51,149 nucleotides of DNA from an archaeon HR01 (GCA_002898355.1 BEHD01000015.1:1-51149); one strand, 5' to 3'. Numbered from the stretch's first letter, positions 7,701-16,530 are shown. Program-made: numbers and translations. Notes: generated by a model not told the origin, from the sequence alone.

Positions 7701-8608
7701 TCCAAGAGCTTTCCAATTTCGAATATTCTTTGGGCGATTCTAATCGTGGCGTCGTCAACCATGATGCCGTCAACCGATACAGCCCCCAGCCCCTCGGCCA
7801 CAGCCTTCTCATAAGCCTCCACTATCTTCCTAGCCTTCTCAACCTCCTCCTTTGACGGTGTATATATCTTGTTGCATGGCTCGATCTGGCTTGGGTGAAT
7901 AACCCATTTGCCATCAAAACCTAAGCTGCGCGATATTCTGGCAGACCTTTCAAAACCTTCCAAGTCTTTGTATAGTGCGTATGGTCCGTCAATAGCCTGC
8001 AGCCCAGCTGCAGCTGAAGCGTTCCTTATTGTGAAGAGTGGGTAGTGCCATATATGTCCTGGATATTCTTCTACATGGCCACCTATTACTAGAGATGACA
8101 TGCCGAGGCTGGCTGCGTAGTCTCCTGGCCCGAAGATGAACGTCTCGAGCCGCTGGCTACTGAATGCTATCTCACCGCACCGCAGAAGCCCCTCCGCAGT
8201 CTCGATAATTGCCTCAAGCCCAATAGGCTTTTCTATGCCGCTCTCATCCTCCAAGGTTCTCAGGGCCTTCTCAACTATCTCTATATCTGCGGCTCTATTA
8301 ACTTTGGGAACTATAACACAGTCAATCTTCCCCCCTACCCTCGTGATGATGTAGCTGAGGTCATCATACCAGAAGCTTGTCTCAACGGAGTTGATTCTAA
8401 AGGCTACTGTCTTTTTCTTCGGCTTATCAATATCCTTGAGGACTTCAACTACGTTACGTCTTGCAACATCCTTATGGGAATCAGGGACAGAAGCCTCGAG
8501 ATCAAAGAATACTTCGTCGGCAGCCGTCTCCAACAAACCCCTTCTCATCATCTTAACACTGACTGCGGGGGTGGCCAGCTCAGTCCTTCTCAGTCGCCGT
8601 TGTGGCAT
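7697..8608 (-). CDS. HpcH/HpaI-CitE family lyase, malyl-CoA lyase-like
   Basis: The 303-residue protein matches the CitE/malyl-CoA lyase barrel. It has RRTELATPAVSVKMMRRG at the start, the acidic motif FFDLEASVPDSHK, the arginine of VAFRINSVET, PKVNRAADI, the metal/CoA-region glutamate in GLEAIIETAEGL, and FGPGDYAASLG. The order and spacing resemble L-malyl-CoA/beta-methylmalyl-CoA lyases more than citrate lyase beta subunits. Such enzymes cleave or form 3-hydroxy-acyl-CoA thioesters from glyoxylate plus acetyl- or propionyl-CoA. No citrate lyase alpha or gamma subunit is nearby. The ATG is about 27 nt below a TATA box at 8631-8640. Confidence 0.82.
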   Translation of the reverse strand: MPQRRLRRTELATPAVSVKMMRRGLLETAADEVFFDLEASVPDSHKDVARRNVVEVLKDIDKPKKKTVAFRINSVETSFWYDDLSYIITRVGGKIDCVIVPKVNRAADIEIVEKALRTLEDESGIEKPIGLEAIIETAEGLLRCGEIAFSSQRLETFIFGPGDYAASLGMSSLVIGGHVEEYPGHIWHYPLFTIRNASAAAGLQAIDGPYALYKDLEGFERSARISRSLGFDGKWVIHPSQIEPCNKIYTPSKEEVEKARKIVEAYEKAVAEGLGAVSVDGIMVDDATIRIAQRIFEIGKLLD

Positions 8609-8630
8609 ACAGGTGTCACCACGGAGGGCA

Positions 8631-8640
8631 TTATTTATAG
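8631..8640 (-). promoter_or_regulatory. TATA box of the malyl-CoA-lyase-like gene
   Basis: CTATAAATAA on the minus strand is centred 27 nt from the ATG at 8608, giving a nearly leaderless message. Confidence 0.55.
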
Positions 8641-9000
8641 ACTATGAGGATAAGAAAAGTGCTGGCCGGCGAGCCCTTCCAATCATCGAAAGACCACTCA
8701 CATCAATATCAAGGAACAGAGAAGAAGCCGGGAAACTGATCCTCAGAGAACTCCGAAGATATCTTCCAGACATGCTACCACCCTTGCTGGCAGCCGCAGA
8801 ATTAACACCCAGTCAACCAACCCGAGAAGACGCTACAGAAAAGATGATGCCCATTTGAGGTCAGGTGTCTCCCATACCTGTCAAGGCCACCCACTTGGAC
8901 CCAAACCGCTGGAGACTGTGAAGCTGGCGGCTGATAAGATTATCCCATAGGTTGTACAAGTCAAAAATGGATAGCAACTCGAGAATGGGTTACATCACAC
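8641..9000. other. Intergenic region without a supported gene
   Basis: About 360 bp. A plus-strand open frame runs to a stop at 8858, but its 5' half is antisense to the lyase gene and it lacks a credible start and promoter. Its last 70 codons look mildly helix-like and charged, so a decayed gene remnant is possible but not supported. Confidence 0.4.
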
Positions 9001-9001
9001 A

Positions 9002-9010
9002 CATATATAT
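9002..9010 (+). promoter_or_regulatory. TATA box of the coiled-coil membrane protein gene
   Basis: CATATATAT is centred about 27 nt before the ATG at 9033. It supports that ATG, directly before the signal peptide, rather than the upstream in-frame TTG and ATG codons. Confidence 0.6.
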
Positions 9011-9032
9011 CATCCCAAATAGACAGCTGTCC

Positions 9033-9929
9033 ATGAAATACTGGTTCCTCATACCATTCATAATACTCGCAATCACACTCGCACCAGTAGCCAAAGCACA
9101 GGATGCTGTGATAAAGGAGTATGGGTTCTACGGCGCTGTTGACGACCAATCCAATTTTATCAATCCAGCGACAGTGGTTGTGGAAGATACCCCGGTCGGC
9201 TTCTTCACAACAGCTAACCCCCGGGCCTACCTGTACATAAAGTTTGAAACCATCAAAGCACCGTTTGAAATAATATTCGAATGGGTTGACCCAGAGGGTG
9301 TAACAGTAGCGGAAGGCAATGTAAGAAATACAAGAGAGGCAACCTTCACATAATACTGGGTTTGGTCCTACTTAGTACTCAACGAAGATCGGCCCCTTGG
9401 TGTATGGACAGTTAATGTATACTACAATAATGAGAAAATCCTGGAAGCACCCTTCTTCCTCCAGACACCTCAGAATGTAGTAAACCGGCTCACCGAGCTT
9501 AGCAGCGAGAATGAAAAGCTTTCATCCCAGCTGGAGTCAACCACTGCCCAGATTGAGGAGCTTCAGGCCCGAAACAGTCAGTTGGAGTCGGGGACATCCA
9601 CCCTGAGAAGTGAAAACAATGTATTGAAAAACAATTTAGAGCAGGCACAGGCCGAGAATAGGAACCTCTCCGACAAGCTGGCAGCCGAGACAGCTAGGGT
9701 CGGCAGCATAGAGCAGCAGCGCCTCATATTCATGATAACCACTGGCGTGATGGCGGCCGTGGCCGCAGTAATCGCTGTAGTTGTTAGGAGAGGAAGGGGA
9801 ACACCAGCCACCACACCCATCCAGCAGCCTACCGCCCAGCTTATCTACTGCCCCAGCTGCGGCGGCCAGCTCCAATATATCCCCCAGCATCAGAAGTACT
9901 GGTGCCCCAACGAGCAGAAATACATCTGA
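9033..9929 (+). pseudogene. Secreted/membrane coiled-coil protein with C-terminal zinc ribbon, interrupted by an in-frame TAA
   Basis: One reading frame continues from 9033 to 9929 except for a single TAA at 9351-9353. Before it lie a signal peptide (MKYWFLIPFIILAITLAPVAKA) and a beta-rich extracellular domain. After it the same domain goes on (YWVWSYLVLNEDRPLGVWTV), then a coiled coil at about 9480-9715 rich in E, Q, N and L, a membrane helix (IFMITTGVMAAVAAVIAVVV) followed by arginines, and a cytoplasmic CPSCGG...WCPNEQ ribbon with three of four cysteines. Protein-like sequence on both sides of the stop means a recent nonsense mutation, a sequencing error or read-through. Function unknown; possibly an envelope sensor or scaffold. 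Confidence 0.75.
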
Positions 9930-10069
9930 CACAGCTCACCCATGCATCAAAAGACATCCACATCACCGAATAACCCAGTCAGACAGGCCATAAACAATCC
10001 CATAAAAACCCAAACATAGGATCGGATGCCTGGCTTCAACTTGACAGTGTCTTACGTGTCGGAGCAAGA

Positions 10070-10077
10070 TTTATATT
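10070..10077 (+). promoter_or_regulatory. TATA box of the amidohydrolase gene
   Basis: TTTATATT is centred 26 nt before the ATG at 10099, which fits a leaderless transcript. Confidence 0.6.
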
Positions 10078-10098
10078 AGTTTCTTTGATGGGTGTGCC

Positions 10099-11145
10099 AT
10101 GCAAGACATGCAGGTCATAGATATTTTCTGCCATATATTTCCTGCAGGCTTCATGGAGGAGCTTCAGAGAAGATGTCCACACCTCTCTTTTAGACAGGCT
10201 GGCGGCGGTGCTGCGTTAAATATCTTCAACACCCAGTCAGGCTACTGGGTAGCTTACGTCATACCCAACTCATCCTTTGACACGCCTGAGAAGCGTCTTG
10301 AGGATATGGATAAATATGGTGTGGATATACAGGTCTTGAGCGCGTCCCTCCCCGGTGCGGAGCCCTCATCCCTCTCAGCTACACCAGAAAGCCTTGTCAA
10401 GATTGCGAGCTTCGTCAACGACGCCATAGCCGATGTGGTGAGCAGGCACCCAGACAGATTTGTCGGGGTGGCCGAGATACCTGTAGCCTCGGAGGAGAGC
10501 GCTCTAGAGGAATTTGATAGAGCAGTCAGTGAACTTGGGATGAAAGCTATTCAGCTCTACACTCAGATGGGCGGCGTACCAATAGACAATGAAAGGTTCC
10601 ATCCAATATTTGAGAGGGCGGTAAAATATGATGTACCCATATTGCTGCACCCTTCAAACCCTCCACCCTCCCAATCCCGAAGTTACGAGCAGGACTACTC
10701 CCTCATGCTCTTATTCGGATGGCCCTATGAAACTACGCTGGCCCTTTCCAGGCTTGTGATATCAGGGGTCCTCGAAAAATTTCCGAACCTGAAGATAGTC
10801 TCCCACCACATGGGTGGGATGATAGCCTACTTCGGGGGTAGGCTCCAGATCTATGAGAACCTAGCTGCGATGCGTGGCGTCAAATATCCGAAACCCCTAC
10901 TAGAATATTTCAAGGTATTCTATGCCGACACCGTTTTAGGAGGTCATCTCCCCGCAGCAAAATGCGGCTACGAGGTCTTCGGGCCTGACCACATCGTCTT
11001 CGCCACTGACTATCCCTTTGGCCCGGATGTCGGCCGCGCCTTCATAAGACAGGCCATAAATATTGTAAAGGGGCTAGGGTTGTCTGAGGAAGAGCAGGCC
11101 AAAATATTCTACAAGAATGCGAAGAAACTGCTCAACATCCGTTAA
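10099..11145 (+). CDS. Amidohydrolase 2 family protein (ACMSD/decarboxylase-like)
   Basis: A 348-residue TIM-barrel metallohydrolase of the PF04909 type, related to aminocarboxymuconate-semialdehyde and resorcylate decarboxylases. The family's N-terminal D-x-H-x-H metal motif appears here as D8-I-F10-C-H12, so the first metal histidine is phenylalanine. The later ligands are present: ILLHPSNPP near residue 180, SHHMGGM near 234 and the aspartate of FATDYPFGPD near 299. It probably acts on a carboxylated or cyclic catabolic intermediate. The altered ligand set makes decarboxylase activity uncertain. Its stop interlocks with the convergent nitrilase stop in TTAA (11142-11145). Confidence 0.83.
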   Translation: MQDMQVIDIFCHIFPAGFMEELQRRCPHLSFRQAGGGAALNIFNTQSGYWVAYVIPNSSFDTPEKRLEDMDKYGVDIQVLSASLPGAEPSSLSATPESLVKIASFVNDAIADVVSRHPDRFVGVAEIPVASEESALEEFDRAVSELGMKAIQLYTQMGGVPIDNERFHPIFERAVKYDVPILLHPSNPPPSQSRSYEQDYSLMLLFGWPYETTLALSRLVISGVLEKFPNLKIVSHHMGGMIAYFGGRLQIYENLAAMRGVKYPKPLLEYFKVFYADTVLGGHLPAAKCGYEVFGPDHIVFATDYPFGPDVGRAFIRQAINIVKGLGLSEEEQAKIFYKNAKKLLNIR

Positions 11146-11921
11146 ATCTCATACGCTTCATGGACGCGGGAAGAAAGCCTCTCAGACCGCATACGGGATG
11201 GTTCTTCCAAGTCAATATCTGCCAGTAGGATTTCCTCTCGGTCACCACCCTCCGACAGCGTCTCCACTATCCCCACCCCTCCTCGTATCTCTCTAACGGT
11301 CAGGATAGATGAGCGGCCGCCATAGAGGTTGGGCAGTATAATATTGGGGGCTATAATCGGGAGCCTATTCTCGAGGCAGCGGACTTCCAGATATCTTCTC
11401 CATGGTATTGTTCCATCAGTGACGATTCTGGATGGATTGAAAATTAGCTCTGCACCCTTCAAAGCTAAAGTCCTCGCAGATTCGGGATAAACAATATCGT
11501 GGCAGACGAGTATCCCAGCCTTCACACCATCTATGTCGAAGACTTTGAAAACTTTTCCATGTTTAAAGATTGTTTTCTCACTTCTGTAGAGATGGACTTT
11601 CTCCTGCAACCCAGTTACGTCGCCTCCGGGGGATATGACGGGTACGACAACGCTTGGACCATCGGGCGAATACAGTCCACCAGCTATTATCCACATTCTA
11701 TATTTTCTGGCCGCATCGGATAGTTTCCTCATAATAATCCCATAGGATGCTGTCATGTCTTTTATCTCGGCTAGTGGATTGTGGTGGAACCATGCCTCGG
11801 GTAGACAGACTACTGATGCCCGGTCTTGGTGGGCTAGTCTGATGAACTCGACGGCCCTATCTAGGCTTTCTTGGACCGTTGAAGGCATCAGCTGTACTGC
11901 AGCCACCCTTATAGCAGGCAA
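11142..11921 (-). CDS. Carbon-nitrogen hydrolase (nitrilase superfamily)
   Basis: The catalytic triad of the superfamily is visible: Glu in VVCLPEAWFH, Lys in LQEKVHLYRSEK, and Cys in GILVCHDIVYPESAR. Members hydrolyse amides or nitriles (omega-amidase, carbamoylputrescine amidase, others); the substrate is not predictable here. The open frame extends upstream into coaBC, but homology to the family begins at IRVAAVQLMPS. I therefore chose the TTG at 11921, four bases after the coaBC stop, giving 259 residues. It forms a two-gene operon with coaBC. Confidence 0.87.
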   Translation of the reverse strand: MPAIRVAAVQLMPSTVQESLDRAVEFIRLAHQDRASVVCLPEAWFHHNPLAEIKDMTASYGIIMRKLSDAARKYRMWIIAGGLYSPDGPSVVVPVISPGGDVTGLQEKVHLYRSEKTIFKHGKVFKVFDIDGVKAGILVCHDIVYPESARTLALKGAELIFNPSRIVTDGTIPWRRYLEVRCLENRLPIIAPNIILPNLYGGRSSILTVREIRGGVGIVETLSEGGDREEILLADIDLEEPSRMRSERLSSRVHEAYEI

Positions 11922-11925
11922 TATC

Positions 11926-13164
11926 TCACATCCCCAACTGTTTAAGCTTGGATGCAGTGAGGTCCAGAAGCATGGCGGCCACCTGATGCTTGCTGAGATT
12001 CTCAACATGGATTACTTTCCTCTCCGAGTCTATGATGATTCCTGTGGTTGTTTTGGAGCCGAACTCCGAGCCCGGCCTTCCGACATCCGAGGCATAGACT
12101 ATGTCGGAGTATTCCAAGAGCTTCTCAGCCCTCTGAAGAAGCGTCTCATCGTCAACATTGTATTCTGCTTTGAAGGCCACGACAACGGTGGAGGGGCTGA
12201 TGGATTTGACGATAGGCAATATTTTATCCACAGCCCTAAGTTCGATCTTTAGGTCTGGCGTGGTGCCTGTGTCTACCTTTCTGTCCCATACATGTCTCGG
12301 TCTGTAATCCGCTACTGCTATGGTGCTGAAGTAGATGGCGGGTGGGTTGGTTGTGAGCCGGGTCTGTAGGGTCTTTCTAAGGCTTTCCGAGTCCGTAACC
12401 CTGGTTGTAGGGATGTATCGTGGAGGTTCTACAACAGAGTATCCCAGTATAAGCTGGGTTTCAGCACCGCGTCTATACGCCTCCAACGCTATCTCCAAGC
12501 CCATCCTACCAGAGCTCTGATTTGTTACAACCCTGATGGGGTCTATATTCTCAGCCGTGGCCCCCGCGGAAACAAGCACTCTCACACCCTCTGGCAGCCG
12601 TTTAGGATGGAGCATCCTTATCACATGTTCTACGATGTAGGCTGGGTCAGCCAGCTTAGCCTTCTCCTCAACTATTTCAGGCTCCAGCACAGTCACACCC
12701 CATCTCCTCAACGCCTCCACATTCCTACGTGTCTGCTCGGCCAGCCACATGGGCTCATGCATAGCGGGAACAATGATAATATTCTTGCCATATCCCATGG
12801 CCGTTAGAAGGAGAGCTGTCACAGCGTTATCGGCGACCCCATGGGTTACCTTGGCTATTGTGTTGGCTGTGGCCGGTGCCACCAAAACAAGGTCTGAGCC
12901 TACGGCGTATTTCACGTGCTCCAGCTCACCTGATAATTCTGTGATAACGGGGTTTCCAGTGGCCCAGTGAAGGAGTTGTGGTCCCAGAAGCTTAACGGCG
13001 TCGGGGGTTAGAAAGGCGTGGACATCAGCCCCATGCCTCATAAGCTCCCTAGCGATAGCTGGGCTCAGGTAGGCGGCCACACTGCCTGTAACACAGAGTA
13101 TGATACGTTTTCCGTTTAGGATACTGCTCAGAGACCCCGATATGCCCTTGGAAGGATGCATCAT
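11926..13164 (-). CDS. coaBC: Bifunctional phosphopantothenoylcysteine decarboxylase / phosphopantothenate-cysteine ligase (CoaBC)
   Basis: The 412-residue protein carries the two coenzyme A biosynthesis domains. The flavin-dependent decarboxylase (about 1-185) shows ITGSVAAY-like VTGSVAAYLSP, the active histidine in ELEHVKYA, PATANTIAKVTHGVADNA and PAMHEPMW (bacteria usually have PAMN). The ligase (about 190-412) shows VLVSAGATAENIDPIRVVTNQSSGRMG and the late VVAFKAEYN region. Together they convert 4'-phosphopantothenate to 4'-phosphopantetheine. The ATG at 13164 is followed by a second ATG; a TATA-like ACATATAA about 25 nt upstream supports this start. Confidence 0.93.
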   Translation of the reverse strand: MMHPSKGISGSLSSILNGKRIILCVTGSVAAYLSPAIARELMRHGADVHAFLTPDAVKLLGPQLLHWATGNPVITELSGELEHVKYAVGSDLVLVAPATANTIAKVTHGVADNAVTALLLTAMGYGKNIIIVPAMHEPMWLAEQTRRNVEALRRWGVTVLEPEIVEEKAKLADPAYIVEHVIRMLHPKRLPEGVRVLVSAGATAENIDPIRVVTNQSSGRMGLEIALEAYRRGAETQLILGYSVVEPPRYIPTTRVTDSESLRKTLQTRLTTNPPAIYFSTIAVADYRPRHVWDRKVDTGTTPDLKIELRAVDKILPIVKSISPSTVVVAFKAEYNVDDETLLQRAEKLLEYSDIVYASDVGRPGSEFGSKTTTGIIIDSERKVIHVENLSKHQVAAMLLDLTASKLKQLGM

Positions 13165-13290
13165 AAATCAAACTCCAAGCCATGTTATATGTTTCTATAA
13201 TCTCTGAGAGAAACTGTTAGTGGATGCGTTGATAGGACAAACCTGTGGAGAACTCGGCTGCATACAATATCTTGTTTATAGTCCGAAAGT

Positions 13291-13298
13291 CTTTTATC
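13291..13298 (+). promoter_or_regulatory. TATA box of the small membrane protein gene
   Basis: CTTTTATC is centred 26 nt before the ATG at 13320 and supports that start over the GTG at 13245. Confidence 0.5.
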
Positions 13299-13319
13299 GG
13301 ACTGGGTCTTATCACCCGC

Positions 13320-13892
13320 ATGCAGGAAAAGGTCATAGCCCACCGTGTTGTGACCCCTCTATCATACGCTACCCTTCTAGTTCCCATAGCCGGTCTCATA
13401 ATAGCCTTGGTAACGCTAGACCTGAGGTTTCTCATCTACACCCATGTAATAACTGGTGGGACGTGGACAGGTATAGACTTGTTCATGGGGCTAGTGATGA
13501 CGCGGGTCATGAAGGGTCTCCATCCAGATTCTCGTACAGAGGTTGTGAAGAGACTGGTTCCACTATTACTTTTCTTTATGCCTATTCTTGCAGGTGTGGC
13601 AATTACCTCCGGTGTAACCCTGGCCCAGCTATACAACATCCTCGACTTCAGACACCCCATGATTGTGATAGCTACAGCAATAGTCGCCATCCTAACGATT
13701 CAGGGCTATGGAATAATAATGCCCAACGAGATAAGGATATACAGAGAACTCAGGAAGGAATCGCCTGACAAGGATAAGATAGTGCGTCTTGGGCTCCGCA
13801 ACTTCAGGGTGGCGGGTAGCCAGGCCATCTTCCAGCTGGCCATAATCTACGTTATGGCTAACCTGAGGCTTGGAATACTGAACCCATTCTAG
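13320..13892 (+). CDS. Small integral membrane protein with HxxxGGxWxGxD motif (CopD/DUF2269-like)
   Basis: About 190 residues with four or five hydrophobic helices. Helix 2 carries HVITGGTWTGIDLFMG. The same kind of motif (HIIGGVIWAGGDTF) occurs in the protein at 40347-40853 and in CopD- and urate-oxidase-N-terminal-like membrane domains, where the histidine can bind haem or metal. A basic cytosolic loop (RIYRELRKESPDKDK) separates the last two helices. Start chosen at ATG 13320 from the TATA spacing. No neighbouring gene indicates a partner; function unknown. Confidence 0.72.
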   Translation: MQEKVIAHRVVTPLSYATLLVPIAGLIIALVTLDLRFLIYTHVITGGTWTGIDLFMGLVMTRVMKGLHPDSRTEVVKRLVPLLLFFMPILAGVAITSGVTLAQLYNILDFRHPMIVIATAIVAILTIQGYGIIMPNEIRIYRELRKESPDKDKIVRLGLRNFRVAGSQAIFQLAIIYVMANLRLGILNPF

Positions 13893-13907
13893 GCACCATC
13901 GACCACA

Positions 13908-15263
13908 TCATAGCTCAGACATATCTGAGAGACATCTCTTAACAAGTTCACCTACGTCATCCAACATATCAACACCCATGATGGTGTTGGCGAGCTCCCC
14001 AACCTTCTCATCAGATAGGACTAGCGTGGCATTACCTCTAAACTTCACCATTACTTCTTCCAGGCCTGGCTCGGTCAAATCTGAATCTGTAGCAGTGTAT
14101 CGGGTCCCGTCAGTAGTCAAAATCTCGATCACCTCACCATCAGTAGTGCCTGCTCTCTGAAACTTTATCTTCCTAGCCATCAATGCTACTTCATCCGGGA
14201 CCCCTGCCCCTACGTCAAAGTCCCTAATGCCTGCCGAGTTTTTCACGAACACGGTGGCGACACCATACTGCAGGCTGAACATAGCATCGTATCTTGTCTT
14301 AGGGCTCACCTTTCTCTCGGCAGGGACGCATATTATCGGGATGGCTAGCTCGTCGACGAAGCATTTAACCTCTTTTATCTCCGAGAATACTATGTTATGT
14401 CTCTTTTTTAGTGACGATGCTGCATGCATAAACTTGTGTATGAGGTGGCAGTTGGGGAAGAGCTTGAATGATATATTCATAGTTTCCCACTCCTTTCCAA
14501 GCCCAGATAAAACCTCCTCAGGGCTGGGCCGAGAACCCGCATATGCGGCGTAGACCCCCCTATCACCCTCAAGTATGGTGCGGGGCCCTGCCAAGCCATA
14601 TCCAGCTAAGAGGGCTGCAGTTATGCCGGCGTTGGCTGCCCACCCTGTGTGGAGAGGCTTCACCCATGAGCCATCAGATAGGAACTCCATCAGCCCCGAG
14701 CTCATGCTTCCTGCAATTCCCAAGGCGCCTGCAAGTTTGGCCCGGTCGTGTCCCATCATTTTTCCCGCAGCGAGGGCGCAGGCTAGGACCCCACATACAG
14801 AAGTGGCGTGGAAACCTCTTTGATGGAATTTTCCTCTCGCCGCCATACCTATCCTCGACCCCACCTCATATCCTGCTACCAGCGATGCCATCACATCCTT
14901 CCCAGATGCGTGTACAGCCTCGCCGACGGAAAGAACTGTAGCTACAAGCGGGGAGCTCAGATGCATGATTGAGCCTAGATGGGTGTCGTCATAGTCTAAC
15001 GCGTGTGCGTTCAAGCCGTTGGCGAGGGCGGCGATGGGTGTTGGAGCCTTGTAGCCATGCCATAGAACGGTGCTTTCGCCTGAGAGGGTTATTCGTCTAA
15101 GGGCCTCCGATACGGCCCGGGGTTGCGGCTCTAGGGAGCCGGCGGCGGAGACGCCGACAGTATCCAGTAGATGGAGTTTGGCTCTCTCCACCACCGCCCT
15201 GGGGATATGGCTGAATTTGAGCTCCTCCACAAATGAGGCCAGCTCCTCACTGATTGTGGGCAT
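13908..15263 (-). CDS. MmgE/PrpD family protein (2-methylcitrate dehydratase/iminodisuccinate epimerase superfamily)
   Basis: The 451-residue protein is full length for the family. Recognisable blocks are LHLLDTVGVSAAGS, NGLNAHALDYDDTH (with family active-site Asp and His), HLSSPLVATVLSVGEA, GKFHQRGFHATSVCG with FHAT..G, and KLFPNCHLIHKFM in the C-terminal domain. Members dehydrate 2-methylcitrate in propionate oxidation, decarboxylate cis-aconitate or epimerise iminodisuccinate. No methylcitrate synthase or lyase is in the window, so the reaction stays open. A minus-strand TTTTAAAA at 15286-15295 is 27 nt before the ATG, giving a leaderless message divergent from the acyl-CoA dehydrogenase. 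Confidence 0.88.
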   Translation of the reverse strand: MPTISEELASFVEELKFSHIPRAVVERAKLHLLDTVGVSAAGSLEPQPRAVSEALRRITLSGESTVLWHGYKAPTPIAALANGLNAHALDYDDTHLGSIMHLSSPLVATVLSVGEAVHASGKDVMASLVAGYEVGSRIGMAARGKFHQRGFHATSVCGVLACALAAGKMMGHDRAKLAGALGIAGSMSSGLMEFLSDGSWVKPLHTGWAANAGITAALLAGYGLAGPRTILEGDRGVYAAYAGSRPSPEEVLSGLGKEWETMNISFKLFPNCHLIHKFMHAASSLKKRHNIVFSEIKEVKCFVDELAIPIICVPAERKVSPKTRYDAMFSLQYGVATVFVKNSAGIRDFDVGAGVPDEVALMARKIKFQRAGTTDGEVIEILTTDGTRYTATDSDLTEPGLEEVMVKFRGNATLVLSDEKVGELANTIMGVDMLDDVGELVKRCLSDMSEL

Positions 15264-15285
15264 CGCTCCGATTTTCCACTTTCTT

Positions 15286-15333
15286 GTTTTAAAAGATAGC
15301 TGTGTTGGGATGGAAGCGGTATTGGTTATATAG
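15286..15333. promoter_or_regulatory. Divergent promoters for the PrpD-like and acyl-CoA dehydrogenase genes
   Basis: The minus-strand TATA box CTTTTAAAAC (15295-15286) lies about 27 nt from the ATG at 15263. The plus-strand GTTATATAG (15325-15333) lies about 26 nt from the ATG at 15355. The two genes start within 92 bp of each other and could be co-regulated. Confidence 0.6.
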
Positions 15334-15354
15334 TCGGCTTAGGGCTAGGACTTG

Positions 15355-16530
15355 ATGTACACCCAAGCTCAGACCGAAGAGCATATGATGATTAGAAAGG
15401 CTGTGAGGGAACTTGCATCCAAGTATCCTCCAGAATACTGGAGGATGAAGGATGAGAGACGTGAGTATCCTGAGGAGTTTATTCGGGAGCTTATGCGGGA
15501 GGGCTGGATGGGAGTTAACATACCGGCTGAGTACGGTGGGGCCGGATATAAGATCACCGAGGCCAGCATAGTTCTTGAGGAGCTCTCGGCCACAAGCGGA
15601 GGACTGTCGGCCTCTGGAGCCGCCCACGCATCCTTCTTTAACGTGACTATATTGACAAAGTATGGCAACGAGGAGTGCAAGAAATATTTGCCTAAGATAG
15701 CTAAGGGGGAGCTGAGATTTCAGGCTTTAGCCATAACGGAGCAGTCGGCCGGCTTCGACACACCGAGAATCTCCACCCTGGCTGTCAAGAGGGGTGGCGA
15801 ATACGTCATCAACGGTAGGAAAGTTTTCATCTCGAGGGTGAAGCATTCGGACTTGATGCTTCTAGTCGCTAGGACGACACCCTATAGTGAGGTGAAGAGG
15901 AGGACCGACGGCATCACCCTCTTCCTGGTGGACTTGCGTAAGGCGAATGACTCGATAACAGTAAGGGAGATACCCAACAACGTCAGAAGGATGGTGGACA
16001 CCAACGAGTTGATAATCGAGAACCTCGTCGTTCCAGAAAATCATGTTATAGGTGAGGTGGGGAAAGGCTTCTATCACCTGCTAGAGGTGGTGAACGCTGA
16101 GAGGATTGAGATAGCAGCGGAGTGTATAGGTCTTGGGAGATACGTTATAAGCAGGGCTGTGGAATATGCGAAGAACAGGGTGGTCTTTGACAGGCCCATA
16201 GGCATGAACCAGGCGATAGCACACCCACTGGCAGAGGCCTACATGAGATTAGAGGCGGCAGACCTCATGCGATACAAGGCTGCACACCTCTACGATAGTG
16301 GACTCCCATGCGGCGCCGAGGCAAACATGGCTAAATATCTGGCTGCCGAGGCGTGCTACTACGCATGTGACAGGGCAGTCCAGACACTGGGAGGCTATGG
16401 TCTATCTGTTGAGACGGATATCGAGAGGTTCTGGCGCGAATCTCGTCTGTATATTCTGGCGCCGATATCTCAGGAGATGATTCTAAACTATCTCTCCCAC
16501 AACATACTTGGTCTTCCAAAGTCCTATTGA
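15355..16530 (+). CDS. Acyl-CoA dehydrogenase family protein lacking the usual catalytic glutamate
   Basis: 391 residues with the ACAD fold: an N-terminal helical domain, ALAITEQSAGFDTPRISTLAVK (flavin-loop motif, normally TEPxAGSD), YVINGRKVFISR, FDRPIGMNQAIAHPLAEAY, and VQTLGGYGLSVETDIERFWRE. Where most family members have IYEGTSE, with the Glu base, this protein has ILAPISQE, so the base is Pro-substituted. It may belong to a subgroup with a relocated base or a different reaction. Start: ATG at 15355, one codon after a TTG, placed 26 nt from the TATA box. It ends in a 7-nt overlap with the convergent M24 gene. Confidence 0.87.
   Translation: MYTQAQTEEHMMIRKAVRELASKYPPEYWRMKDERREYPEEFIRELMREGWMGVNIPAEYGGAGYKITEASIVLEELSATSGGLSASGAAHASFFNVTILTKYGNEECKKYLPKIAKGELRFQALAITEQSAGFDTPRISTLAVKRGGEYVINGRKVFISRVKHSDLMLLVARTTPYSEVKRRTDGITLFLVDLRKANDSITVREIPNNVRRMVDTNELIIENLVVPENHVIGEVGKGFYHLLEVVNAERIEIAAECIGLGRYVISRAVEYAKNRVVFDRPIGMNQAIAHPLAEAYMRLEAADLMRYKAAHLYDSGLPCGAEANMAKYLAAEACYYACDRAVQTLGGYGLSVETDIERFWRESRLYILAPISQEMILNYLSHNILGLPKSY

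Noticed and set aside
8391-8858. Plus-strand frame of 155 codons across the start of the malyl-CoA-lyase-like gene
   Set aside because: Its first half is antisense to a well-supported gene, it lacks a promoter or credible start, and the unique last 70 codons match no family I recognise.
9351-9353. Genetic-code recoding (pyrrolysine or selenocysteine) at the internal stop
   Set aside because: The codon is TAA, whereas pyrrolysine uses TAG and selenocysteine TGA; there is no recoding element visible downstream.
13220-13768. 182-codon frame overlapping the small membrane protein gene
   Set aside because: Composition rich in Cys, His, Ser and Pro is typical of an out-of-frame reading; the other frame encodes clear membrane helices with a matching promoter.
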